DNA of 64,000 nucleotides. It comes from Bdellovibrionales bacterium RIFOXYD12_FULL_39_22 (GTDB lineage Bacteria > Bdellovibrionota > Bacteriovoracia > Bacteriovoracales > Bacteriovoracaceae). The notes below the pieces were generated by a model. It ran no database searches and was not told where the DNA came from. It saw nothing but the letters and a program-made list of their open reading frames with translations. This document shows, one piece after another, positions 7,600 to 16,927 of the stretch. The translations under genes were made by a program, and so were the position numbers. The stretch lies in assembly GCA_001770205.1 (NCBI GenBank), contig MEQL01000049.1, forward strand, positions 19,446 to 83,445. The letters run 5' to 3'. How positions within the stretch are numbered: the stretch's first letter is position 1; each line of letters opens with the position of its first letter.

Positions 7600-9429
7600 A
7601 TGTTAAAATTAAAACACAACTTACAAAAAATTATTTTTCTGATCTTTGTTCTGGCAACAACATCAGGATGTAACTCAGAAGTGACCTAATCTAAAAGTCG
7701 GCGGGCCAGATTACCAGTTGCTACAATCAGCACAACAGCGACAGCAACAGCGACAGCAACAGCGACAGCGACAGCAACAGCGACAGCAACAGCGACAGCA
7801 ACAGCAACAGCAACAGCGACAGCGACAGCAACAAATGACATAACAGTTTCTTCTCAGCTTATTACGAATGTTTCACCGACAGGATTTGACGTCTTCGTTG
7901 GCTTTTTGGGTGATGAAAATGAAAATGCTGAAATCTATGTACAATATTGCAACGCGACTGATGCTGGAATTTCGTGCGACCCAGAAGCTGGTTACTCTAT
8001 CGCCTTAATTCGAAATAGCACATATTTCGAAAAAACAGTTTCTACGCTCTCTTCTCCTGATGATCCTGGAGACATCCTAAGAGTAAAAATTTCCGTAATA
8101 GATTCTGATGGCGTAACAACGGCCATTTATCCACCGCAATTCATTACTCTAATGAAGCACATCTACCGATCGGTTGGCCCAGGTAATTCAGATTTATTAG
8201 CATCTGGACAATCAGTGGGCGCATTACACGTATCTAATTCTTTTGCATCTTTTTCTTCACCATTATCCGAAAACATTGGGATTGGCGATGTCGTTTTGTA
8301 TGATTCTAACGATGATGGAGTCCTCGATAATCTGGCCGTCATATATGGCCGCTTATCTTCCTCACTCTTTGTAGTTAAAAATTCCCTAGGAAACCTGGCC
8401 ATCCCCACAAACACCGATGATTCAGACTGGGCGATTTATCGAAGCTATACCTCTCTTTACAACGCAGAGCGCGGAACAATCAATTCTTCGATTTCAATAC
8501 CAATGGATAATGATGCGTATTGGACAGTAGGGGGCGGCAGAAACATTTTATCGGCGGGAGAAATTTGGAATATTGTTTGTTACGGAGATAATTATGATAC
8601 TACCCCGGTTCAAATTAGTGGATGGACAACATCCAGTACAAATTTTATTAAAATTTTCACACCCACTACCAAAGCGGAGGTGGGAGAAAGCCAGAGACAC
8701 AATGGAGTCTGGAGAGATTCTGCTTACACGTTGCATATAACGAACTCCGTCGCCATCGTTAACTCCGTATCCTTTGTTAAAATTGAAGGTATCCAAATAC
8801 TGCTTACAATAAATGTATTAGGATCTGGAAAAGGAGGAATTACAAACAATGGACAACCAGGAGGAGATGTTTCAATTTCCCATAACATTTTAAAAAGTGA
8901 TACGACCGGTACAACTTCTAGTTTTTCGGGAATAACCACAGGGTCTTCGAGCAATGATACTTCTATCTTGAGAGTTTGGGACAATATCGTTTATGATTTC
9001 TATAACAAAAGTGATCCTACCCTGGCCATCAACGGCATCTACGGAGGAAGCGGTATTTATTATTATTACAATAACACCACCTATTCTTGCAATATCGGAT
9101 TTGGGTTTGGAAGTGGAACTGTGACGAGAGTTTTGAGAAATAATCTTTCATACAACGATATTGTTAATAGTAACTTTAAGGACTACTCTTTTCCCGGAGG
9201 ACACGTAAGCAGTAATAATATTTCCTCTGACGCCACATCTCCAAATGCTGCCTTTACGCTAATGACCGTACTTTTTAATGATGAATCCACTCGCAATCTT
9301 AGTTTAAATGAAAATGATTCCGCGGCCCTTGGCGCTGGCCTTGATTTGTCCAATGACCCGCTTAATCCTTTTTTGGACAATATTGTTGGAACTTTTTGGG
9401 ACAGCAGTTGGAATATTGGGGCTCATTAA
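7600..9429 (+). pseudogene. Modular beta-helix lipoprotein gene interrupted by an in-frame TAA
   Basis: An ATG at 7600 starts a lipoprotein signal ending in TTSGC. After 29 codons an in-frame TAA (7687-7689) interrupts it. The same frame is then open without a stop to 9429. The paralogue at 4193 reads TTTYSKAR where this gene reads EVT-stop-SKSR, so a Tyr codon probably became TAA. After the stop come a Thr-Ala linker (7735-7830), an FN3-like domain (FDVFVGFLGDENENAEI) and a right-handed beta-helix region with many Asn/Gly turns, ending WNIGAH. Without readthrough or a downstream start, the body would lack its export signal. The first downstream ATG is at 7906, inside the FN3-like domain, so a product from there would be cytoplasmic. 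Confidence 0.8.
7735..7830. repeat. Sixteen ACA-GCR hexanucleotide repeats
   Basis: Sixteen consecutive 6-nt units of ACAGCA or ACAGCG encode a (Thr-Ala)16 linker in the frame of the interrupted lipoprotein. Being a multiple of three, changes in copy number would lengthen or shorten the linker without frameshift. It sits where the related protein at 4193 has its Pro/Thr/Ala linker. Confidence 0.92.
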
Positions 9430-9448
9430 AAAAGTAAAATCAATGCTT

Positions 9449-12400
9449 CTAGGAGGCCATAAAAATTCGCTTCATCCACCCATTGCTCCACACTCGAAAG
9501 CGATCGATATAAGAAAAAGCGGCGGGAATGACAATTAACGTTAATAGCGTAGAACTAATCAAACCACCGATGATAGCATATCCCATGGCCGTGCGCTGCT
9601 TAGAAGACTCATTCAATCCAATGGCCACCGGAATAGTTCCAGCGATTAGCGCGATAGAGGTCATCAAGATCGGGCGCAATCTAACCTTTCCCGCAGCAAT
9701 CAAAGCATCTGCCCGGGAGAGTCCGTTTTGCATTTGTTGAATCGTGTAATCCACCAGCAAAATGGAATTCTTGCAAGCAACCCCCATCAGCATCAAAATT
9801 CCTAGCATAGCAAACAAACTAATTGGCTCTTGCACCACAAACAACAACACAAAGGCCCCAGAAATGGCCAGCGGCAAGGCCAACATAATGGTGAAAGGAG
9901 TGATGAATGATTCAAACAAAGAAGCAAGTACCAAATAAATTATCAGCACCCCAAAACCTGCAGCGGTAAGCATAGAAACAATCATCTCTTGAAACATCTC
10001 CGTTGATCCGGCATAAACGGGTTTAATCTGAGGCGGTAACTTCAAATCGTCTTTTAAAATAGAATCAATTTTTTCAATGGCCTTATTAGTTCCCACTCCA
10101 CGCACTACTGAACTCGTAATTTGAACATAGTACCCTCGATTGAGCCGATCAATGGTGGCCGCGCCCTCTGTTTCGCTAGTAGTTGCGACATCATTTAGCC
10201 GCACTGGCCAATTATTAATATTGGGAACAAACATCTTGGAAAAATTATCTTTTAAATTTCTCTGCTCCTGTTGCATTCGCACTCGCACGTTATACTCAAA
10301 CCCCTTCTCGCGAAATTTGACTGGAACAACTCCTTCAATTTGCGAACGAATTTCGCTACCGATTGTTTTTGTATTTACTCCATAGACAGAGGCCGCATTT
10401 GACTTAATTGCCACCTGAAACTCCGGTTTACCTGGCCGAAAAGTTGTGTCAACGTCATAAAAAATATCCTCATTTTTTTTCATCAATTCCACGAGTTTAA
10501 AAGCATACTCCCGAATAAGGACTTGATCTGCACCGATTAAATTCAACATAAGCGCACTGCCCGGGCCACCGCCATTTTTAAACTCTCCCACCTTAGGATT
10601 TGCTGTCGCTACTACTGGATCGGCCAGCAATTCATTGCGAATCATATCCTTAAACGTCGGTGTATTAAATGGCCGCGCGTCTCGTGGAATCAAACGTACA
10701 TAAAAACTTGCCTTGTATGATTCGTTGAACATTCCTCCCACCGTAATGGTGGTCATGGCAACCTCTTTGTGTTTTCTTAATATTTCATCAATTCGCATTG
10801 CCATTTTAGTGGTGGCATCCAAATTAGTTTTGGTTGGCAAATCAAAAGAGACCGAAAACTCCCCATTATCTTGCTCGGGAATAAACATTACCGGAATTTT
10901 CTTTACTGTGGCCATCGATAGAACAAAAACTACTATGCTAATAAAAAGCGTAATTAGTGGACGACGCACTACCACCGCAATAATTTGTCCATAAACACGC
11001 TCCAGCCAATCTTGAAATTTATTAAATACTGCCAACACCCAACCAAGTGAATGATCCCATATCCAAGTTTTAAATGAGCGACCTTCCCCACGTACGGCGG
11101 TGTGAACTCCGGAGGCCAGGTAAGCCGAAAGCATTGGGGCAATAGTCAGTGCATCAAACAAAGAGATGGCCATGGCAAAACAAATGGTAAAACCGAACTG
11201 TTTTAAAAATTGCCCAATGATTCCTGACATAAATCCAACCGGCGCAAACACCGCAATAACTACCGCTGTTGTAGCAATTACTGCCAAAGTAACCTCATGT
11301 GTTCCTGAAACTGCCGCCTTCATTGGAGAGGCGCCCTCTTCAATGTGGCGAAAAATATTTTCTCGTACTACGATGGCATCATCAATTAAAAGTCCTACCG
11401 CCAGCGAAAGGGCCATTAGTGAAATTACGTTGATTGAAAAATTGGCCATGGCCATTAAAATAAAGGCACCAATAAGTGAATTAGGAAGTGCAAGCGAAGT
11501 TATAATTGTGGATCGGCCATTTCCTAAGAAGAAAAAAACCACAAAAACGGTCAGTACTATTCCTAAAATAATTGTTACCTCTACATCTTCTACGTTATCA
11601 CGAATTGCCTTGCTAGAGTTTTGTACAATATCAATGGATGGCGTCCCAGGCATTGTTTTAAAATCTTCGGCCATTTTACCTACTGCTTTTATGACCGCAT
11701 CATTTACTCCTAGTGTATTAGAGCCAGATTGCTTATATACATTCATAAATAGCGATTTCTTTCCATTAACAAAAACGCGCGAAGACTCATCTTCTAGTGT
11801 ATCTACTACTTTTCCCAAATCGCCAACGGTGGTGGCAGTGTTATTATATTTAAGGCCAACTAACGTCTCCGAAATATCTTTAAGCGATTTAAATTCGCCA
11901 ATGCTTCTAAAAACTGTTTCGCTATCACCTTCTTGAATTTTTCCACTGGGAATATTTTCTCCCACCTGCCGCAGCTGGTTGGTAATCTGAGTAACTGAAA
12001 ATTGGCGTGGCACTAATTGGTTGCGATCCAATTGAATTTGAATTTCCCTTTTTCTTCCACCTTTAATCTGAACTTGGCCGACATTATCCAATTGCTCAAT
12101 GCGGGGTTTAATATATTGCTCGGCCAAGTCGTAGAGTTCGCGCTCATTTAAATTCCCCTGGATCGCCAAGGTCATGATGCTTGCGCTAGAAGGATCAAAG
12201 CGCATAATCGTGGGTTCTTTAATATCCGTCGGCATAAAAGGACGGGCAGAAGAAACTTTATCGCGCACTTGCTGCTCTGCCCATTTTACATCCACTTTAA
12301 GTTGAAATTCTGCAGTAACCTGACTTTGCCCTTCCAAGCTTTTGGAGGTGATTCTTTTAAGCCCAGAGATAATTCCGATGTGCTCCTCTAGTGGTTTAGT

Positions 12401-12589
12401 AATAAGAGTTTCAATTTCCTGCGGGCCAGCGCCTGGATATGCAACAGAAACTGCCACCGTTGGCAAGTTAACTTCAGGCATTTGATCAACTGGTAGGGCG
12501 AAAAATGAAACAATACCAATAACGATCATTACGATGATTACACAAGTAATAAAAACCGGCCTCTTAATGGAAAGTTCTCCCAACGTCAT
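9449..12589 (-). CDS. RND family multidrug efflux permease (HAE-1 type)
   Basis: This 1046-residue inner-membrane transporter has the full AcrB/MexB layout: TM1 at residues 11-31, a large periplasmic loop, and the TM4 proton-relay pair in GLLIDDAIVVREN (Asp403, Asp404). A second loop follows, and then GVACKNSILLVDYT with the conserved Lys in TM10. Pumps of this family export drugs, detergents or envelope metabolites by proton antiport, with a periplasmic adaptor and an outer-membrane channel. Neither partner gene is adjacent, so the permease must use components encoded elsewhere. A GGAG lies 10 nt before the ATG. The 3' end is tail-to-tail with the interrupted lipoprotein, 19 nt away. Confidence 0.95.
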   Translation of the reverse strand: MTLGELSIKRPVFITCVIIVMIVIGIVSFFALPVDQMPEVNLPTVAVSVAYPGAGPQEIETLITKPLEEHIGIISGLKRITSKSLEGQSQVTAEFQLKVDVKWAEQQVRDKVSSARPFMPTDIKEPTIMRFDPSSASIMTLAIQGNLNERELYDLAEQYIKPRIEQLDNVGQVQIKGGRKREIQIQLDRNQLVPRQFSVTQITNQLRQVGENIPSGKIQEGDSETVFRSIGEFKSLKDISETLVGLKYNNTATTVGDLGKVVDTLEDESSRVFVNGKKSLFMNVYKQSGSNTLGVNDAVIKAVGKMAEDFKTMPGTPSIDIVQNSSKAIRDNVEDVEVTIILGIVLTVFVVFFFLGNGRSTIITSLALPNSLIGAFILMAMANFSINVISLMALSLAVGLLIDDAIVVRENIFRHIEEGASPMKAAVSGTHEVTLAVIATTAVVIAVFAPVGFMSGIIGQFLKQFGFTICFAMAISLFDALTIAPMLSAYLASGVHTAVRGEGRSFKTWIWDHSLGWVLAVFNKFQDWLERVYGQIIAVVVRRPLITLFISIVVFVLSMATVKKIPVMFIPEQDNGEFSVSFDLPTKTNLDATTKMAMRIDEILRKHKEVAMTTITVGGMFNESYKASFYVRLIPRDARPFNTPTFKDMIRNELLADPVVATANPKVGEFKNGGGPGSALMLNLIGADQVLIREYAFKLVELMKKNEDIFYDVDTTFRPGKPEFQVAIKSNAASVYGVNTKTIGSEIRSQIEGVVPVKFREKGFEYNVRVRMQQEQRNLKDNFSKMFVPNINNWPVRLNDVATTSETEGAATIDRLNRGYYVQITSSVVRGVGTNKAIEKIDSILKDDLKLPPQIKPVYAGSTEMFQEMIVSMLTAAGFGVLIIYLVLASLFESFITPFTIMLALPLAISGAFVLLFVVQEPISLFAMLGILMLMGVACKNSILLVDYTIQQMQNGLSRADALIAAGKVRLRPILMTSIALIAGTIPVAIGLNESSKQRTAMGYAIIGGLISSTLLTLIVIPAAFSYIDRFRVWSNGWMKRIFMAS

Positions 12590-12655
12590 ATAATAACTCC
12601 CAAACTTTTTAATTGTTGAGGATAACGCTGCACCGTAGGGCCGGCCAGGAAAAAG

Positions 12656-12684
12656 TTGACGTACATCCAGGTCATAAGTAAACT
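12656..12684 (+). promoter_or_regulatory. Candidate sigma-70-type promoter
   Basis: TTGACG (12656-12661) and TAAACT (12679-12684) are separated by 17 nt, about 30 nt before the ATG at 12715. The -35 is a 5/6 match and the -10 a 4/6 match to consensus. Confidence 0.4.
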
Positions 12685-12714
12685 TTTTTAAGCACTATTT
12701 CTAAAGGAGATTCC

Positions 12715-13443
12715 ATGAGAAGAATTATTTTTTCGCTGATACTCGTTGTCGCAATGGCCGTAATTTCTGAGAGCTTCGCCTCATCTTTAAAGAACGATTG
12801 TGCCAAACTTTCATCTTGCGTTGAGGCCATCAGCAAATTAACGGGAATAAAGTATCTTTTTCAAGAAGATGCTTCTATAAAAATTGATTCTTCTTCTAAT
12901 TACGAACTGTCCAAGGAAAATGCTGACTCAATTTTCTCAGAAATTCTTTTTATCTCCTCTTTTGCCCGTCTTCCTCAAAAGGATGGACGTTTTGTCATCA
13001 TTAACGCCAGAGATGTTCGCTATCATACCCTCCCAGAAGTAAATGCTTCGTATAAAAATCCACCAACACTTCCGGATAATTTCGATTTTTATCAACTGAC
13101 GTATCGTTTTGAGAACGTGCCTGCGGAATTTGGTATCACAACTGAAGCACTTCGATATTGCCGCCCAATGCTTTCACGCTTCGGGCGCCTGACGGAAATT
13201 GGCAAAAACCAAACTATTATCGCTATGGATACTGCCAAAAATCTTGCCAAGATTTACAAGATTTTTAAGGAGTTAGATATTAGGCCAACAGCGGCTTATC
13301 TAAAGGAAAAAGAACGGGAAAAGGCAAAGCGCGATGAGCTTGATAAAATTGAGGCAAAAAACTGTCAATCTTTTCGTGATGAGCTGCGAAGAATGCAAAC
13401 AGGCACAATCGAAGAACGTCGGCCAGTTGCCGATCCGGAGTAA
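12715..13443 (+). CDS. Periplasmic protein resembling secretin N-domains
   Basis: This 242-residue protein has a clear signal peptide (residues 1-23, ending ESFASS) and an AAAGGAG ribosome site. Residues 45-105 resemble the small alpha/beta N0 domain of secretins. Residues 125-195 (YQLTYRFENVPAEF, then NQTIIAMDTAKNLAKIYKIFKELD) resemble the following N1 domain, with the typical 'N-x-I-I-x-D-x-x-x-N-x-x-x-I' ending. There is no C-terminal secretin beta-domain; the tail is a charged helix. It may be a periplasmic accessory of a type II/IV machine or a TonB-like signalling domain protein. Function is inferred from fold pattern only. Confidence 0.6.
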   Translation: MRRIIFSLILVVAMAVISESFASSLKNDCAKLSSCVEAISKLTGIKYLFQEDASIKIDSSSNYELSKENADSIFSEILFISSFARLPQKDGRFVIINARDVRYHTLPEVNASYKNPPTLPDNFDFYQLTYRFENVPAEFGITTEALRYCRPMLSRFGRLTEIGKNQTIIAMDTAKNLAKIYKIFKELDIRPTAAYLKEKEREKAKRDELDKIEAKNCQSFRDELRRMQTGTIEERRPVADPE

Positions 13444-13468
13444 TATTCATCCCCTGTTTTTTAAAGGG

Positions 13469-13497
13469 TAGACAAAGTAAAATTAGTATTCTATTGT
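13469..13497 (+). promoter_or_regulatory. Candidate promoter of the initiator tRNA gene
   Basis: TAGACA (13469-13474) and TATTGT (13492-13497) are spaced by 17 nt, about 25 nt before the mature tRNA 5' end. The match is moderate. Confidence 0.3.
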
Positions 13498-13521
13498 GCC
13501 ATCAATCAGTTATCATCTTGG

Positions 13522-13598
<77 letters not shown>

Positions 13599-13614
13599 AT
13601 TCTTACAACATCCG

Positions 13615-13658
13615 AACCCCCCGGACATCTCATTATTGAAATGTCCGGGGGGTTTTAA
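13615..13658 (+). terminator. Rho-independent terminator after tRNA-fMet
   Basis: There is a perfect 14-bp stem (13615-13628 with 13641-13654) and a 12-nt loop, followed by T residues. The stem is GC-rich in its middle (CCCCCCGG). It starts 16 nt after the tRNA, so the tRNA is probably transcribed alone. Confidence 0.9.
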
Positions 13659-13876
13659 GTTTTGGATATCATTAGATTTGTTTACATCAATTTTCAATTC
13701 TCCTTCGCTCATGGATCGATAATAGATATCAAATTTAAATCCCGATAGGAAATTTATTAAGATAGTTTTTGTCAGGTATTTTTAACGTTTTTTCTAAACT
13801 TTTATATAAAATGTCCGTTTGTTAACTTAAGAGATCTCTTCTGGGAAAATTTTAGTGCACGAAATAGGAGACAAAA

Positions 13877-15295
13877 ATGATTTTTTTCCTAGCAACACTA
13901 CGCGCTACCTACTTTGCCTTTATTATTTTTAATATTACCATGCTGGGATGTACACACACTACCAAACCAAACCAAACTAGTGATAGCACTATCGTAAAAA
14001 AAACATCTTTATCTTCATCTTTTGATGATCAAGATGAATTTTATGAATATCCCGAAGATCTTGTTGTTGCTGAAAACAATCCCTTGCCAGATTCTATTGC
14101 TCCTATCTCCAAGGCCAATAGAAGCATTGCATCTCTTTCATCTCCGGCCGAAATTGAAATAACGTCCAAGCAATTTAAGGAGGAGTTTGGTGCCACGGGA
14201 GACGGAATTACTGAAGATGGGATGGCATTTTTCAAATTAATTGAATATGTAAATGCTCTTCCCCAAGATACACCCGTGAAAATTATTTTCAAAGATCGAT
14301 ATGTAATTACCGGCGGCCCCAATCTGGCAACAAAATTTGGAATGGTTCAAGGAATCCCTCTGATTAAAAAAAAGAATGTAACCATCATCGCATCTGGCGC
14401 CGTATTTACTGTACCAAACTCATTTCTTTGGCAAAGGACTCTCCGCGGAGGTGATGATAACGATTATTTTGCTCAGGGTTTTCATGTAACCGGTGCAAAT
14501 TTTAAGATGATTGGCGGATTATTAGATGGCCACTTTCAACATCGCATTGAAAGTGGTGCCGCCAGACCTGTTGCTTCTGAACGTAATTATGGTGGAAATG
14601 AATATGGACTTTGGATGCAAGGACAAAATTGGCAATTATCTCAAGTGACTTCTCGCAATTGGGGAACTGATGCTCTTCTGGTTCAATCTCCCGGAAAAGC
14701 AGAAGATTGTAATTTCGTGCGCGGCCGTAGAAATAATGTTAGTGTTGCTGCAATAGGGGCAATTACTGAAAACAATCCTGTAATTTTTGATCGTTGCAAT
14801 TTTTACAGAGCATCCGCTTATCCCGAGGACTATTACAATGCACCGGGATCTGGCCTGCAAATCGAAAGTAAAAAATTTCCAGCGACCGTTATTGTTCGAA
14901 ACAGTGTTTTTAAAAATAGTCGAAGAAATTCCATTCGTCTGTCTAGTAATGCAAAAAATTGCGTGATTGAAAATACGGTTGTCGATTCTGACATTGAATT
15001 TAGATCACCAAAAGAGAGTGACGAATACTTGGGACATCTAGGTGGACATCGTTTATATAAAGTTACGTTTGAGGAGCGCTCTTCTGTCCCTGCTATTTAT
15101 GGCCGGAAGACCAATTCGCCAATTACTTTTGATAGATGTCTTTTTTTTGACTATAACCTATCAGAAAGTCCGATTATACAACGCTCAAACTACAGAAGAA
15201 CTCCAGATGGCCCATTAGAATACAATCCAATCAAAGTAAAAAATTGTCGCTCGCCACTATCTAGTTTTGATTGGAATTCTCAAGTTTGGAAATAA
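13877..15295 (+). CDS. Lipoprotein with right-handed beta-helix (pectate-lyase-like)
   Basis: This 472-residue protein has a signal peptide ending in the lipobox-like MLGC (Cys25), so it is probably a lipoprotein. After an 80-residue Ser/Asp-rich linker, residues 95-125 (FGATGDGITEDGMAFFK) match the opening motif of the pectate lyase superfamily-3 beta-helix. Later repeated turns (NCVIENTVVDSDIEF, VIVRNSVFKNSRRNS) form the helix rungs. Such proteins bind or cleave polysaccharides at the surface. No catalytic residues can be assigned, so enzyme activity is uncertain. An AGGAGA site lies 8 nt before the ATG. It is monocistronic, with about 220 AT-rich nt upstream. Confidence 0.78.
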   Translation: MIFFLATLRATYFAFIIFNITMLGCTHTTKPNQTSDSTIVKKTSLSSSFDDQDEFYEYPEDLVVAENNPLPDSIAPISKANRSIASLSSPAEIEITSKQFKEEFGATGDGITEDGMAFFKLIEYVNALPQDTPVKIIFKDRYVITGGPNLATKFGMVQGIPLIKKKNVTIIASGAVFTVPNSFLWQRTLRGGDDNDYFAQGFHVTGANFKMIGGLLDGHFQHRIESGAARPVASERNYGGNEYGLWMQGQNWQLSQVTSRNWGTDALLVQSPGKAEDCNFVRGRRNNVSVAAIGAITENNPVIFDRCNFYRASAYPEDYYNAPGSGLQIESKKFPATVIVRNSVFKNSRRNSIRLSSNAKNCVIENTVVDSDIEFRSPKESDEYLGHLGGHRLYKVTFEERSSVPAIYGRKTNSPITFDRCLFFDYNLSESPIIQRSNYRRTPDGPLEYNPIKVKNCRSPLSSFDWNSQVWK

Positions 15296-15402
15296 TTAAG
15301 CCTTGGCCATTTAGAGCATCCCGCCAGACAATTCAATAATAGTAAAAGACTTTTTATGCGTTACCTGATCTAATGGATAAAACATTGAACAGGGGAACTA
15401 CA

Positions 15403-15768
15403 ATGAAACATTCTACTATCATAATTTTATCTTCTCTTCTTTTCTCTTTTTCTTCTTTTGCCATGACAAGATTACCTGCCGCATTAACCGATGATTTGCT
15501 TAAGACGGTGGCCATTGAACTATTAATTAATAACATCAACGAAAACTACCGTGTAACCCAATTAACCGCCGGCCGTATTGATGATAATGGATTTGAATTG
15601 GCCGCGGCCATCGTTACCATCGTGAAGGCAAACGGAATTTGTATGAAAATTGCCGCCTCTGTTAGAGCGGACACTTGCACTAATGTTGAAACAAACTGCA
15701 AGCTAGGGGCCCACTCTCTCGACTGTAAAGAAAATTTAAGCGTCGAAGAATATTTGCTTCGACTATAA
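15403..15768 (+). CDS. Small secreted protein, unknown
   Basis: This 121-residue protein starts at the ATG that follows AGGGGAA and opens with Met-Lys-His. A longer frame from 15373 lacks such a site. The signal peptide covers residues 1-20 (ending SSFA). The mature part is about 100 residues with four Cys in the second half, probably two disulfides in the periplasm. I do not recognise the family. It lies alone between a beta-helix lipoprotein and an HD-domain gene. Confidence 0.7.
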   Translation: MKHSTIIILSSLLFSFSSFAMTRLPAALTDDLLKTVAIELLINNINENYRVTQLTAGRIDDNGFELAAAIVTIVKANGICMKIAASVRADTCTNVETNCKLGAHSLDCKENLSVEEYLLRL

Positions 15769-15958
15769 TTAAACACATGCCTTCATAACCAAACGACCAA
15801 ATATCCAATAGTTCAGGCCGAATAAATTACCAACAAACGCATTAAAATAGTCTTTTGTGCCATGGAAATTTTTGTCCATAATTGAAAGCAAGGGCAAGAT
15901 CAACTACTATCTTGAATACACTTTATGTCTTCTTATATCTTCATTTGGGAGAAGCGAA

Positions 15959-16888
15959 ATGAATTACACACCACTGCGCATCGCCACGATTCGTCCAGAG
16001 AAAACGCTTACCTTTGATCTTTTTGTTCTCTTTAAGGATCAGTATCTAAAATATGCTGAACGAGGAAAATTTCTACAACATGAACAGGTAGCAAAATTGC
16101 GTGTACAGAAAATTGCCCGTTTTTTTATTCTCTCTTCTGATGAAGAAGCCTACTTGAAGTTTTTTTCAGAAATTATGAATGAAGCGATGAATTGTGCCAA
16201 AACAGGATTGGATGACAAAGCAACCATTATTAGCGAATCAGTTGGTACGGCCGTTGATCTTATGCGTGAAGATCCGGGAAGCAAAAATTCTTATCGCCTA
16301 ACTCAGCAGGCAGCGCACGGCCTTCGTGCCATGATAAACTCTAATCCAGAGGCCCTTAAAGCAATTTTCGGAAAAGTAGCGCCAACCGATGATATTATTG
16401 TCAAACACTCAATGAATGTGGCCATGCTCTCAACAAAAATGGCCGAGCTAGTTAAATGTAGTGAGGCGGAAATAGATAATATCGCAACCGCTGCACTAAT
16501 TCATGATATAGGAATGTTTCAATTACCGGGTAGTGGCGCGCTATTTTCCAAAAAACAAACACAACTATCTCCGCAAGAAAAAGTAGTTTATAAATCTCAT
16601 ATTGAAAAGGCAGTAAAGCTTCTTGAGGGGAAGAACTATATTAATCCAGCGATAATTAATTTAATTATGCACCATGAAGAAAAATTATCTGGCAATGGCC
16701 CTCTTGGATTTAGAAAGCTGGGAAAACTCGAAGAGATTTTATCCATGGCCGATTGCTTTGATAAAAAAATTACCGCCAATAAAATGACAAAGAACGAGGC
16801 CATAAAAGAGTTTATGCTTGATGAATTGGGGAATTATGGCCTGGAACTTATGAATGCCTTTAAGAAAATGGTTAGGGCATTAGATTAG
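15959..16888 (+). CDS. HD-domain (degenerate HD-GYP-like) signalling protein
   Basis: This 309-residue cytoplasmic protein starts at an ATG after GGGAGAAG; 34 codons upstream have no ribosome site. The N-terminal half (about 1-140) is helical and unassigned. The C-terminal half has the HD hydrolase layout: HSMNVAMLS, AALIHDIGMFQL, a downstream His, HHEEKLSGNG and MADCFDK. The order matches HD-GYP c-di-GMP phosphodiesterases. However, the usual GYP triad is replaced by GPL and the Lys after HDIG by Met, so catalytic activity is doubtful. It may bind a nucleotide or act as a scaffold. It sits just before the SRP RNA. Confidence 0.75.
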   Translation: MNYTPLRIATIRPEKTLTFDLFVLFKDQYLKYAERGKFLQHEQVAKLRVQKIARFFILSSDEEAYLKFFSEIMNEAMNCAKTGLDDKATIISESVGTAVDLMREDPGSKNSYRLTQQAAHGLRAMINSNPEALKAIFGKVAPTDDIIVKHSMNVAMLSTKMAELVKCSEAEIDNIATAALIHDIGMFQLPGSGALFSKKQTQLSPQEKVVYKSHIEKAVKLLEGKNYINPAIINLIMHHEEKLSGNGPLGFRKLGKLEEILSMADCFDKKITANKMTKNEAIKEFMLDELGNYGLELMNAFKKMVRALD

Positions 16889-16891
16889 AAT

Positions 16892-16920
16892 TTGACAAGA
16901 CTCTCTTCTATAAATATCAT
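16892..16920 (+). promoter_or_regulatory. Promoter of the SRP RNA gene
   Basis: A perfect -35 TTGACA (16892-16897), 17-nt spacer and -10 TATCAT (16915-16920, 5/6 match) place the start about 7 nt downstream, which is exactly where the SRP RNA stem begins. Confidence 0.75.
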
Positions 16921-16927
16921 GCCAGAA

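Noticed and set aside
7735..7830. Regular short repeats that could look like a CRISPR array
   Set aside because: The units are 6 nt without spacers and encode a Thr-Ala linker; no cas genes are nearby.
11166..11936. 256-codon open frame opposite the RND pump
   Set aside because: It is a long antisense frame caused by the pump's codon use; the pump frame carries all family motifs and the antisense product resembles nothing.
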